The notes under the pieces are model-generated. The model saw only the letters and a list, made by a program, of their open reading frames with translations, was not told the DNA's origin and made no database searches. Positions 19,317-28,300 of a stretch of 52,237 nt of DNA are shown one piece after another. Source of the DNA: an uncultured Gardnerella sp. (GTDB taxonomy: Bacteria > Actinomycetota > Actinomycetes > Actinomycetales > Bifidobacteriaceae); assembly GCA_947292085.1 (NCBI GenBank), contig CAMYPN010000001.1, forward strand, positions 1-52,237, in the 5' to 3' direction. Position numbers and translations under genes: made by a program. The first letter of the stretch is position 1. The number at the start of each line of letters is the position of its first letter.

Positions 19317-20372
19317 TCACCTACCCCCCTGTCTGCGAACAGCACGCTGAGAACTACCAGTAGCACTGATAAAACCGCGCGCTTCATCATCAAAACGCTT
19401 AACCCACCTATCTGGTATTTCTCTACAAAGCGAAACAGCACGCAAACGCACAGAAGAAGAACGCGTATTATTCGCAATCTCCTCTTTAGAAGCCTTCACT
19501 GCGCCACGGGTAAGAGATTCAAAGAACGGCTGAGCATCAGAAGGAATTACAGGCATATTAGCTGGAACATCAACTTTTAAACCCTGATTCATAAAACGTT
19601 TAACAGTTGTATCTTCCAAAGAATGGTAAGATTCCACAACCAAACGGCCACCTTTGCGCAAACGTAAAGCAATTTTTGGAAGAGTGCGCGAAAGCTTATC
19701 CAACTCACCATTAACTTCTATACGCAGCGCCTGGAACACTCTTTTAGCAGGATTACCAGCAGCGCGATGGGCCTTTGGAATAACGGAATCAACTAAGCTA
19801 ACCAACTGACCAGAAGAAACAAGAGGCTGAATATCCCTTGTTTCTACAATCTTGCGCGCAATTGCGGAAGCAAAACGCTCCTCACCATACTCGCGGAAAA
19901 TCTTAGACAACTCACGAACATCATAATTAGCTAAAATCGTTGCGGCAGTAGTACTTTGTGTAGTATCCATGCGCATATCAAGCTCAGTATCGTGAGAATA
20001 AGAGAAGCCGCGATCAGTCTCATCAATCTGCAAACTCGAAAGACCTAAATCCATAAAAGCAGCATCAATAAAATCAATACCGTTATTTGCGAGAACTTCA
20101 TCAATCTCATCAAAAGCAGCATGAGCTGGTATGAAACGATCCGACAAACCTTCACGACGCATTCTCTCAGTAGCTAAACCAAGCGCTTCGCTATCTCTAT
20201 CAATGCCTACAAGCTTCGCCTTCGGAGAAGATTTAAGAAACGCAGTAGCGTGACCAGCGAGGCCGAGAGTGCAATCTACTACAACTGCACCATCGTGTTG
20301 CAATGCGGGAGATACTAAATTAACGCAATCCTTAAGCAAAACCGGAGCGTGAATAGTTGAAATATCAGTCAT
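19317..20372 (-). CDS. rsmH: 16S rRNA m4C1402 methyltransferase RsmH (MraW)
   Basis: RsmH uses S-adenosylmethionine to N4-methylate C1402 in the ribosomal decoding centre. It shows the SAM-binding DCTLGLAGHA (glycine-rich loop), GIDRDSEAL, the family segment DLGLSSLQIDETDRGFSY and a C-terminal VVESYHSLED motif. The ATG at 20372 overlaps the mraZ stop as TGATG; a GTG three bases upstream is an alternative start. It is about 351 residues, normal for bifidobacteria-like members. Confidence 0.95.
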   Translation of the reverse strand: MTDISTIHAPVLLKDCVNLVSPALQHDGAVVVDCTLGLAGHATAFLKSSPKAKLVGIDRDSEALGLATERMRREGLSDRFIPAHAAFDEIDEVLANNGIDFIDAAFMDLGLSSLQIDETDRGFSYSHDTELDMRMDTTQSTTAATILANYDVRELSKIFREYGEERFASAIARKIVETRDIQPLVSSGQLVSLVDSVIPKAHRAAGNPAKRVFQALRIEVNGELDKLSRTLPKIALRLRKGGRLVVESYHSLEDTTVKRFMNQGLKVDVPANMPVIPSDAQPFFESLTRGAVKASKEEIANNTRSSSVRLRAVSLCREIPDRWVKRFDDEARGFISATGSSQRAVRRQGGR

Positions 20373-21445
20373 CACATCACCGCCGGCAATACGTCGTCAG
20401 CAATATCAGCGTAACCTTGCTCACGATCAGAAAGGTAATCTTCCCAAGCAGACTTATCCCATATTTCTGCGCGAGTACCAACGCCAATAACTACGATATC
20501 TTCGCTCAAATTAGCGTAATTGCGAAGCATTGTAGGAACAACAATGCGACCCTGCTTGTCTGGGACTTCGTCAACAGCGCCAGAAAGGAACACGCGCAAA
20601 TAATCTCGAGCGGATTTGTTGCTCATGGAAGTCCTCTGAATTTGCGACGTAATACGCTGAAACTCGGAAATAGGAAGCACGTACACGCAACGTTCTTGAC
20701 CACGAGCCATAACAAAACCCTGACCGAGTTGAGAGCGGAATTTTGCAGGCAAAGCCACACGACCTTTTGCATCAATTTTTGGCGTATATGTGCCTAGTAG
20801 AACAGGTGCGGAAAAGGCGGATGCGGTTGGTGCGGATTGTGTTGGGGCGGATTGTGTTGGGGCTGATTGTGTTGGTGCAGTTGGTTGTGCGGCAGGTGCG
20901 GCAGAAACAGGTGCTTGCGCGGCAGAAACAGCGTAAGTAGAAGGAGCAGCAACCTGAGCTTGAGGAGCATACGCGGCGGAAATCGGCAAAGGAGTGGAGG
21001 TAAAAGCCGAATTTTGCGTTAACTGCTCACCGGAAAGCACAGGCTGCTGCAAGTTTTGTTGCAAAATCTGCTGAGGCAGTTGCGTTGTCATTTGCGGCAT
21101 TTGCGGAATTACTGGCGAAAATGCTGGCATCTGAGCATATTGAGTATTCCCGTAATAAGGCTGATACTGCTGGAAAGATTGCGCATTAGGCTGCTGGATT
21201 TGCTGCGCAGCATATGGCAGTGGCATCTGCGTTTGCTGATTTGCAGTAGATTCAGAAGTTTGCGCGAATTGCTCTGCAGGTTGATTAGAAGGTTGATTAG
21301 GAGTTTGACCGGCAGACTGATTAGCAGATTCAGAAGCAGATTCAGCAGCAGATTCAGTATTTAGAAAATCGTGATTGTTGCGAAGGTTTTTTGAGGAGAA
21401 GTCGGCATTATTCTGCGACTTTTTAGGGTCACTGCTACGCACCAT
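20372..21445 (-). CDS. mraZ: Transcriptional regulator MraZ with long Gln/Pro-rich N-terminal extension
   Basis: The last ~143 residues (215-357) form a complete two-repeat MraZ domain (GTYTPKIDAKGRVALP and later DKQGRIVVPTML), the AbrB-like DNA-binding regulator of dcw genes. Ahead of it lie ~214 residues of low complexity: acidic/Ser-Asn at 1-70, Gln/Pro/Tyr at 70-150, and repeats of PTQSA near 190-207. Typical MraZ is ~140-150 residues. The extension is probably real, because AAGGAGGTG sits at the right distance from the ATG at 21445 and no such site is seen at the domain boundary. It is the first gene of the dcw operon. Confidence 0.9.
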   Translation of the reverse strand: MVRSSDPKKSQNNADFSSKNLRNNHDFLNTESAAESASESANQSAGQTPNQPSNQPAEQFAQTSESTANQQTQMPLPYAAQQIQQPNAQSFQQYQPYYGNTQYAQMPAFSPVIPQMPQMTTQLPQQILQQNLQQPVLSGEQLTQNSAFTSTPLPISAAYAPQAQVAAPSTYAVSAAQAPVSAAPAAQPTAPTQSAPTQSAPTQSAPTASAFSAPVLLGTYTPKIDAKGRVALPAKFRSQLGQGFVMARGQERCVYVLPISEFQRITSQIQRTSMSNKSARDYLRVFLSGAVDEVPDKQGRIVVPTMLRNYANLSEDIVVIGVGTRAEIWDKSAWEDYLSDREQGYADIADDVLPAVM

Positions 21446-21491
21446 TCTCCACCTCCTTAATCACGATGCACGATGCCGCATGCACGTGATT

Positions 21492-21526
21492 CACCATCTT
21501 ACTCCACAACTCACCAAAATTCCCCA
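21492..21526 (-). promoter_or_regulatory. Four-box MraZ operator upstream of mraZ
   Basis: On the minus strand, TGGGG, TGGTG, TGGAG and TGGTG start at exact 10-bp steps (plus-strand complements at 21522-21526, 21512-21516, 21502-21506 and 21492-21496). This matches the known MraZ box architecture of TGGGN-like direct repeats separated by 5 nt. They lie between the promoter and the mraZ start, so binding would give autoregulation. Confidence 0.75.
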
Positions 21527-21549
21527 CTTTTTTACAAAAAATTAATTTT

Positions 21550-21578
21550 TTTATATATAAATAAGTAAAGATAAACAA
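21550..21578 (-). promoter_or_regulatory. mraZ (dcw operon) promoter
   Basis: TTGTTT (complement at 21573-21578), a 17-bp spacer and TATAAA (complement at 21550-21555) form a plausible housekeeping promoter just upstream of the MraZ boxes. Predicted transcription start is near 21543, leaving a ~100-nt leader. Confidence 0.55.
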
Positions 21579-21640
21579 TAAGGAATTAATTTCAATGCAC
21601 CATTGGATTTGAAATTACTTGATTTTAAAAATAAACTCCG

Positions 21641-22204
21641 CTCCAAAAGCGAGACAAAGCTCTCACATTTGGAGCAAATCACGCACCGACACGCTCCAAA
21701 CACGAGAACACTCTCTCGCAAATGGAGCAACCGACGTAAATAAACCCTCCAAACACGAGACAGTCCTCTCACGTTTGGAGCAAATCACGCACCGACACAC
21801 TCCAAACACGAGACAGTCCTCTCACGTTTGGAGCAAAACACGCACGACAACCCTCCAAAAACGAGACAGTCCTCTCACGTTTGGAGCAAAACACGCACGA
21901 CAACCCTCCAAAAGCGAGACGAAGCTCTCGGGATTGGAGCAAAACGCAGACGACAACCCTCCAAACGCGAGAACACGCTCTCACAAATGGAGCAAAAAGT
22001 GAGGTAGACAGCTCCAATTACGAGAACCATCTCTCGCAAATGGAGCAAAACACACACCGACACGCTCCAAATACGAGAACACTCTCTCGCAATTGGAGCA
22101 AATAATCTAATCAACAACTCCAAACACGAGACAGTCCTCTCACAATTGGAGCGCTGCGCAACAACAAACCCTCCAAACGCGAGATGATGCTCTCACGTTT
22201 GGAG
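21641..22204. repeat. 53-bp-period hairpin array, right copy, 11 contiguous units
   Basis: Eleven 34-bp palindromes (arms such as CTCCAAACACGAGA and TCTCACGTTTGGAG) start at 21641, 21694, 21747, 21800, 21853, 21906, 21959, 22012, 22065, 22118 and 22171, each exactly 53 bp after the last. The 19-bp linkers fall into related types (for example CAAAACACGCACGACAACC used twice in a row). Linker orientation is reversed relative to the array at 1-863. No gene is seen here. Confidence 0.92.
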
Positions 22205-22432
22205 CAATGAACGACATGCTTAAGTGCACATTAAATAATTTTGGCAATCAATAGAAAATGTCGATAACATCGGATGATTATATGTTTTCGACAATTTCGA
22301 CTCGTATTCTGTCTATTTCACCAGTTGATTTGGTGTTTTCGACAAAATCACACCGTATTTTGTCGATTTCACCAACCAATTATGTGTTTTCGACAATTTT
22401 AAGTAATCTGCAAAAAATAGAGATCAGACGAG
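22205..22432. repeat. Diverged inverted copy of the array module
   Basis: This AT-rich stretch is the reverse complement, with many substitutions, of the modules at about 145-372 and 496-723. The GTCGATAACATCGG and AACGACATGCTTAAGTGC parts align clearly. It contains repeated TTTCGACAA and TTTCACCA elements. As in the left array, it replaces part of one hairpin unit. No gene is supported. Confidence 0.75.
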
Positions 22433-22835
22433 GCTCTCACGTTTGGAGCGAATAATCTAATCAACAACTCCAAATACGAGAACACTCTCTCACGATTGGA
22501 GCAAAACGCAGACGACAACCCCTCCAAACGTGTTCTAACGCTCGTGCTATAAGCGCTCGCTACGAAACTCGCGTTGGAAGTCCACTGGACTTCCAACCTA
22601 AGCGAGTTTCCGCTCCGAGTTGCTTTCGCGCGCTAAATCGCAGCGCTCAAGCAGGTCGTCGCGCCCGCAAATGGAGCAAAACGTAAAAGCAGAACCTCCA
22701 AATGTGAGATGATGCTCTCACGTTTGGAGCAAAGTACGCAACGACACGCTCCAAACACGAGACAGTCATCTCACAATTGGAGCAATAATCAACAGCAAAC
22801 CCTCCAAAAGCGAGACGATGCTCTCGCAAATGGAG
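22415..22835. repeat. Continuation of right hairpin array
   Basis: A half unit ends at 22448. Full units start at 22468, 22696, 22749 and 22802, the last three at 53-bp steps. One unit (22522-22676) is split by an insertion of about 121 bp. Confidence 0.85.
22533..22665. repeat. Small palindromic insertion inside one hairpin unit
   Basis: About 121 bp of more GC-rich sequence separates the left half of a hairpin unit (22522-22532) from its right half (ending 22676). Its core is a strong stem-loop: GAAACTCGC (22564-22572) pairs with GCGAGTTTC (22602-22610), enclosing the near-perfect palindrome of GTTGGAAGTCCA with TGGACTTCCAAC (22573-22597). It could be a miniature repeat element. No protein is encoded. 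Confidence 0.6.
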
Positions 22836-22847
22836 CAAAGAATGTAT

Positions 22848-22885
22848 AAAAAAATCGCTGGAAGAAATGTAATCTCCCAGCGATC
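22848..22885 (-). terminator. Terminator of glnA
   Basis: ATCGCTGG (22855-22862) pairs with CCAGCGAT (22878-22885). On the minus strand the stem is followed by a T run. It lies ~120 bp after the glnA stop. The intervening DNA (22886-23007) holds loose repeats of AAATCCGCA and CAACAAATC. Confidence 0.65.
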
Positions 22886-23007
22886 CTAAAACCATCAATT
22901 ATCAATCAACAAATCCGCATCTAGCAAATCCGCAAAATCACAAATCCGCAGTTCACAGAAACATCAAATCAACAATCAACAGATCCGCAGTTAACAAATC
23001 AACAAAA

Positions 23008-24345
23008 TCACAACCTCGGCAAATACTTCTCCAGCTCAAAAGGCGTAACCTGACGACGATACTCTTCCCACTCCTGGTGCTTATTGCGCAAGAAGTACTC
23101 AAAAGCATGCTCACCTAATACGCTAGCCACAAAGTCTGAACGCTCCATAATCTTCAAAGCCTCGTCCAAAGACTCCGGAAGCGGCTGAATACCCATTGCC
23201 TGACGTTCAGCATCCGTAAGCTCCCACACATCGTCACTAGTCGGATCGCACAAAGTCATCTGCTTTTCAATACCATCCAAACCTGCAGCCAAAAGCACAG
23301 AGTAAGCAAGATATGGATTTGCCACAGGGTCCAACGCACGAAACTCCATTCGGCAAGAATTACCCTTACCTGGCTTGTACTGCGGCACACGCAAAAGCGC
23401 AGAACGATTACTATGACCCCAGCATACGTAGCTAGGAGCTTCCGCACCACCCCACAAACGCTTATACGAGTTCACATACTGATCAGTTACAGCGCAAATT
23501 TCCGAAGCGTGATGCAAAATACCAGCCGCAAACTGACGCGCAATAAGCGACATATTAAACTCTTGACCAGCTTCATAGAAAGCGTTCGTATCGCCTTCAA
23601 AAAGACTCAAATGCGTGTGCATACCAGAACCCGGCTGATCAGTTAACGGCTTTGGCATAAAGCTTGCGTACATTCCACGCTCAAGCGAAATTTCCTTAAC
23701 TACCGTACGGAAAGTCATAATATTATCCGCGGTAGTAAGCGCATCAGCGTAACGCAAATCAATCTCGTTCTGACCAGGACCGCCTTCATGATGCGAATAC
23801 TCTACAGAAATACCCATCTGCTCTAACATACTTACAGCATTACGGCGGAAGTCCATTGCCGAGCTTCTAGGAACGTGATCAAAGTAACCGCCCTCATCAA
23901 TAGGCACAGGCGCTTTGGACCAATCATCCTGAGCTTCGAACAAATAAAACTCAATTTCAGGATGCACGTAGAAAGTAAATCCTTTTTCTTTCGCTTTTGC
24001 GAGCGCAGTCTTAAGGACGTGACGAGGATCACCAAGCGAAGGCTCACCATCAGGAGTTAGCACATCGCAGAACATTCGCGCTGTGCCTTCTGGGCCTCCA
24101 TGCCATGGAAGAATTTGGAAGGTTGATGGATCTGGCTTAACAATCATGTCGTCTTCGAGCACGCGAGTCATACCTTCTATGGCAGATCCGTCGAAACCAA
24201 TTCCTTCATCGAAAGCAGCTTCCAATTCTGCAGGAGCGATAGCTACAGATTTAAGCGTGCCAAGCACGTCAGTAAACCAGAGACGAATAAAACGAACGTC
24301 ACGTTCTTCAACAGTACGCAGTGCGAACTCTTGTTGCCTATCCAT
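23008..24345 (-). CDS. glnA: Glutamine synthetase type I, apparently not adenylylated
   Basis: It makes glutamine from glutamate, ammonia and ATP. The 445-residue protein has the GS beta-grasp N terminus, GFDGSAIEGM, metal-ligand motifs such as HPEIEFYLFE and HHEGGPGQNEIDLRY, GSGMHTHLSL and NPYLAYSVLLAAGLDGI. In adenylylated GSI-beta enzymes a NLYDLPPEE loop carries the modified tyrosine. Here the matching segment reads DDVWELTDAER, with no tyrosine, so this resembles the GSI-alpha/GlnA2 type. It has its own terminator and an AT-rich 212-bp upstream region. Confidence 0.93.
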   Translation of the reverse strand: MDRQQEFALRTVEERDVRFIRLWFTDVLGTLKSVAIAPAELEAAFDEGIGFDGSAIEGMTRVLEDDMIVKPDPSTFQILPWHGGPEGTARMFCDVLTPDGEPSLGDPRHVLKTALAKAKEKGFTFYVHPEIEFYLFEAQDDWSKAPVPIDEGGYFDHVPRSSAMDFRRNAVSMLEQMGISVEYSHHEGGPGQNEIDLRYADALTTADNIMTFRTVVKEISLERGMYASFMPKPLTDQPGSGMHTHLSLFEGDTNAFYEAGQEFNMSLIARQFAAGILHHASEICAVTDQYVNSYKRLWGGAEAPSYVCWGHSNRSALLRVPQYKPGKGNSCRMEFRALDPVANPYLAYSVLLAAGLDGIEKQMTLCDPTSDDVWELTDAERQAMGIQPLPESLDEALKIMERSDFVASVLGEHAFEYFLRNKHQEWEEYRRQVTPFELEKYLPRL

Positions 24346-24557
24346 GATTTACCCTCGTTTCCTATGCATAGTGTCTTCTATAAAATCTCACAAGTATCTA
24401 AGCATATAAAAATTACTAAGATCTATTTTTATTATCACCTATTAACTAAGGTACACGCACGTAAAAATGCATGAATTTACCTACTTGTAATGAAATTAGA
24501 AGAAAAATATAATAATAAATTTCCACTAAATTCCCGCTAAATATTTACTAGATGCTA

Positions 24558-25289
24558 TCAGTGATTAAAATATTTACCGTATTTACTGAAGATTCCAGGA
24601 ATATCAGATTTTTTTAATAAGTCACTATTTATAATCTCAATATCTTGCTTCTTCAGATCTTCCAAAGTAGCTACTCCTATAAGTAAATCCTCTACGCGAT
24701 CAGAAAACATTGATAATACCATTGGAGCAACCATATCTTGAGTTGGAACTTTGTACTTATAAAGTTTTGCTTCTAATCTATTAGCGCGATTTACTATGAG
24801 TAAGCCTTCAATACCTTTGAAATATTTAATGAATTTATTAATAGCAATTTCTGGCTCATCATTTTGCAAATTGTGCAAAACAGCCACGCTTCCGTTTTCC
24901 TCGGTAAAACAATCTGCCGATACTCCAGCAAGTTTGCAAAGAGCAGCAAGAATCTCACAATTATCCACGTGTGCTAAGATTACAGCGGCTTTAGCTTTTT
25001 TGCCTAAAAGCTCTTCTAAATCTTCTTTAAACTCAGCTTCCTCAAGTTTATTCATGGCATCGTTAATATCATTTTCATTAATGCTATCTTCTGAAAACTT
25101 GCCGTTAGAGTTTGAGGACAGTTTTGAGGAATTATCTGCATTACTTGCAGTTTTATTTTCTTCCGATTTTTGGTTATCTGAATTAAATTCGCGTTCAAAA
25201 TCAGCAAGCGCGTTTTCTAGCTCAGCATCAGTAAAGGATGCGCGAATATTTTTATCAGAATTTTCGTTACTATTCTTTTTATCTTCCAT
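24558..25289 (-). CDS. Hypothetical acidic protein downstream of dnaE
   Basis: I do not recognise this protein. It is 243 residues from the ATG at 25289, chosen because AGGAGAG precedes it; the frame runs six codons further upstream into dnaE's end. The first ~95 residues are acidic, Asn/Ser-rich and probably disordered. The rest (~95-243) looks globular, with segments like AAVILAHVDNCEILAALCKLAG and a KYFKGIEGLLIVNRANR-type core of mixed alpha/beta. It starts 15 bp after the dnaE stop, so it is probably cotranscribed with dnaE. No membrane segment or known catalytic motif was seen. Confidence 0.8.
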   Translation of the reverse strand: MEDKKNSNENSDKNIRASFTDAELENALADFEREFNSDNQKSEENKTASNADNSSKLSSNSNGKFSEDSINENDINDAMNKLEEAEFKEDLEELLGKKAKAAVILAHVDNCEILAALCKLAGVSADCFTEENGSVAVLHNLQNDEPEIAINKFIKYFKGIEGLLIVNRANRLEAKLYKYKVPTQDMVAPMVLSMFSDRVEDLLIGVATLEDLKKQDIEIINSDLLKKSDIPGIFSKYGKYFNH

Positions 25290-25303
25290 AGTTTCTCTCC
25301 TTT

Positions 25304-28300
25304 TCAAACGCTTGGTAAACAGCTAGGACCGAATACAATCTTCATTTCTGCAAATAGTGACGTATCTCGTTTTATTCGGAAATTGTCACCTAAAGTCAAT
25401 ACTTGCGCTTTTCCAGAATCATCAAGTAACGCTAAATGCACTTCACAGCACCCAGGGTGACGGTTAAGAATATTCCTCAACTCTTCTACCCTAGAACGTT
25501 CCAAAGCTACGCGCGGCAGCACAATAGTAAGCGGACGCTCATCTACTGATTCTAGTGTTGGAATCTCAAATTCTGTAACTCTAAGCGAAACAGTTTCGTC
25601 ACGAACTTCAATCTGTCCTCGAATACGAGCAACCTGATCTATAGCCAAATCTTTAGCTGAAGCTTCATAAACTTTTCCAAAGAACATGCATTGGATTGAG
25701 CTTTCCATATCCTCCAAAGTAACTATTGCCCAAGCGTTACCTTTTCGAGACAAACGTCTATCAACGCTAGTAACTAAGCCAGCAAGCGTCACATTCTGAC
25801 CATCTCCCATAGTTTTTGCGTTATCTATGAGTTGAGCAATAGACATTTCTCGCAAATCTGAAAGAACAGCAGATAATCCACTTAATGGATGATCCGAAAC
25901 GTACAAACCCAGCATTTCTCGCTCAAAGTTAAGCTTGGTCTTCTTATCCCACTCTTCAACATCAGGCACAGTAACTTGCATATCACCCATGCCATTATTA
26001 CTTGCGTCAGAAGAATCAGACGAATTATCTAAATCTTCAAAAAGATCAAATTGCCCTTCTGCCTGCTTGCGTTTAAGCGCAATAATAGAATCAATTGCAG
26101 GATAGCAAATTTGGAATAATGAGCGACGATTTGAATCAATTGAATCAAAAGCTCCAGCTTTAATAAGTGATTCAACTAAGCGTCGGTTTAGTGCGGTAAA
26201 TGGCACTCGCTTAATGAAATCCATAAAATTAACAAACTTGCCTCTACCGCTTTTACGCTCTGAGATAATATCGTTAACAGCTTTGTCTCCAACATTACGT
26301 ATAGCGCCCAAGCCAAATCGCACAACATCTCCAACTGCTGAATATTCAAGCACAGACTCGTTCACATCCGGCTGCAAAACTTGAATACCCATACGTCTAG
26401 CTTCGCCCAAGTAAAGTGCGGTTTTGTCTTTATTTGTGCGCTCGTTTTGAAGCAAAGCAGCCATAAATTCTACAGGATAATGCGTTTTCAAATACGCAGT
26501 CCAGTATGAAATCAAACCATATGCCGCAGAATGAGCTTTATTAAACGCGTAACCAGAGAACGGCACTAGTACGTCCCAAACTGCTTGAGCTGCCTCCTGA
26601 GAATAACCGTGCTCTTTCATACCTTGGAAGAACGGAACTTTCTCTTTTGCCAGCACTTCTGGCTTCTTCTTACCCATTGCTCGACGCAAAACATCTGCTT
26701 TACCAAGACTATAGCCTGCTAAAATACGCGCAGCAGACTGCACCTGCTCCTGATAAACAATAAGACCGTACGTTTCGTCCAAAACTTCCTTAAGAGGTTC
26801 TGCTACTTCCGGATGAATTGGGATAATATCTTGCAAACCGTTTTTGCGCTTAGCGTAATTCGTATGCGAATCCATATCCATAGGACCAGGACGATACAGT
26901 GCAATTAAAGCCGAAATATCGTTGAAATTATCTGGTTTTAACGTACGCAGAAGCGCGCGCATACCGTCGGAATCAAGCTGGAAAACGCCTAAAGTATCTC
27001 CCCTAGAAAGTAGTTGATAAGTAGGCTTATCGTCTAACGGAATTTTAGTATAATCAATAGGCTCTTTACCGTTATTTGCAATATTTTGTAAAGTATCGCG
27101 AATAACCGTCAAATTAGAAAGACCTAAAAAGTCCATTTTTACAAGGCCGAGAGTCTCACAAGTGTGATATTCGAAAGTTGTGGTAATAGTACCATCAGTG
27201 CGCTCTAAAAGTGGTGAAGTGTTTGTGATTGGCTCAGAGCCCATGATTGTTGCGCAAGCATGCACACCGGTTTGACGAATCAAACCTTCAATACCTTTTG
27301 CTTCTTCCGTAATACGATGAGTATCTGGATCCGTATCGTACATTTCGCGAAACTCGCGCGCTTCAGCGTAACGTTTTGATTTTTCGTCAAAAATATCATG
27401 CAAGCTCATATCTTTGCCGTTTTTTGCAGGAGGAAGAACTTTAGTAATTTTTTCGCCTACTGAAAACTCGTATCCCATAATACGTGCGGAATCTTTAAGA
27501 GCCTGCTTCGTTTTAATAGTTCCGTAAATAACACACTGAGCAACTTTATCTCTTCCGTATTTTTCACCCACGTACTCGAGTACTTTCGCACGACCATCAG
27601 GATCAAAATCAACATCAATATCTGGTAGAGATACTCGCTCAGGGTTTAAGAAGCGTTCGAAAATCAGACCGTGCTTCATAGGATCAAGCTCAGTAATGCC
27701 CATTGCGTACGCAACCATTGCTCCTGCAGCAGAACCACGACCAGGACCAACCATCACTCCATGAGCTTTAGCCCAGTTAATATAGTCTGCAACTACTAAA
27801 AAGTAACCGCAGAACTGCATTTGGCAGATCACACCGCATTCGTAATCAGCCTGCTTTAAAACTTCCATCGGAACGTTATTGTTGTAACGACGCTCCAAAC
27901 CCTCCTCAACTTTTTTAAGGAATAGCGAAGTTTCATCCCAACCTTCCGGACAGTCAAATTGCGGCATAAAAGCGCCATCTTCACCGTCATCAAACATAAC
28001 GTTACAACGGCGCGCAATTTCAAGAGTATTATCGCAAGCTTCAGGAAGTTCTTTAAAAAGCTCGCGCATTTGCTCAGCAGACTTCAGATAATAACCGGAA
28101 CCGTCAAATTTAAAACGGTCCGGGTCATCCAAACGCGAGCCTGAATTAATGCAAAGCATAGCATCCTGCGCTTCGCGATCTTCCTCATGAACGTAATGCA
28201 AATCGTTTGTAGCAAGAAGAGGAGCGTTAAGTTTTTTCGCAATCTCAAGCAAGTCTTTCGTTACTCGCGTTTCAATAGAAAGACCGTGATTCATAAGCTC

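Noticed and set aside
19316..19477. N-terminal extension of the FtsL-like protein to 19477
   Set aside because: Lies inside rsmH; the ATG at 19315 has a good ribosome site right after the rsmH stop.
21619..22105. ORFs of 70-127 codons across the right hairpin array
   Set aside because: Pure repeat translation, on both strands at once, with no ribosome site.
21641..22835. CRISPR array
   Set aside because: Regular spacing suggests it, but repeats vary and are palindromic, the 19-bp spacers are too short and too alike, and no cas gene is in the window.
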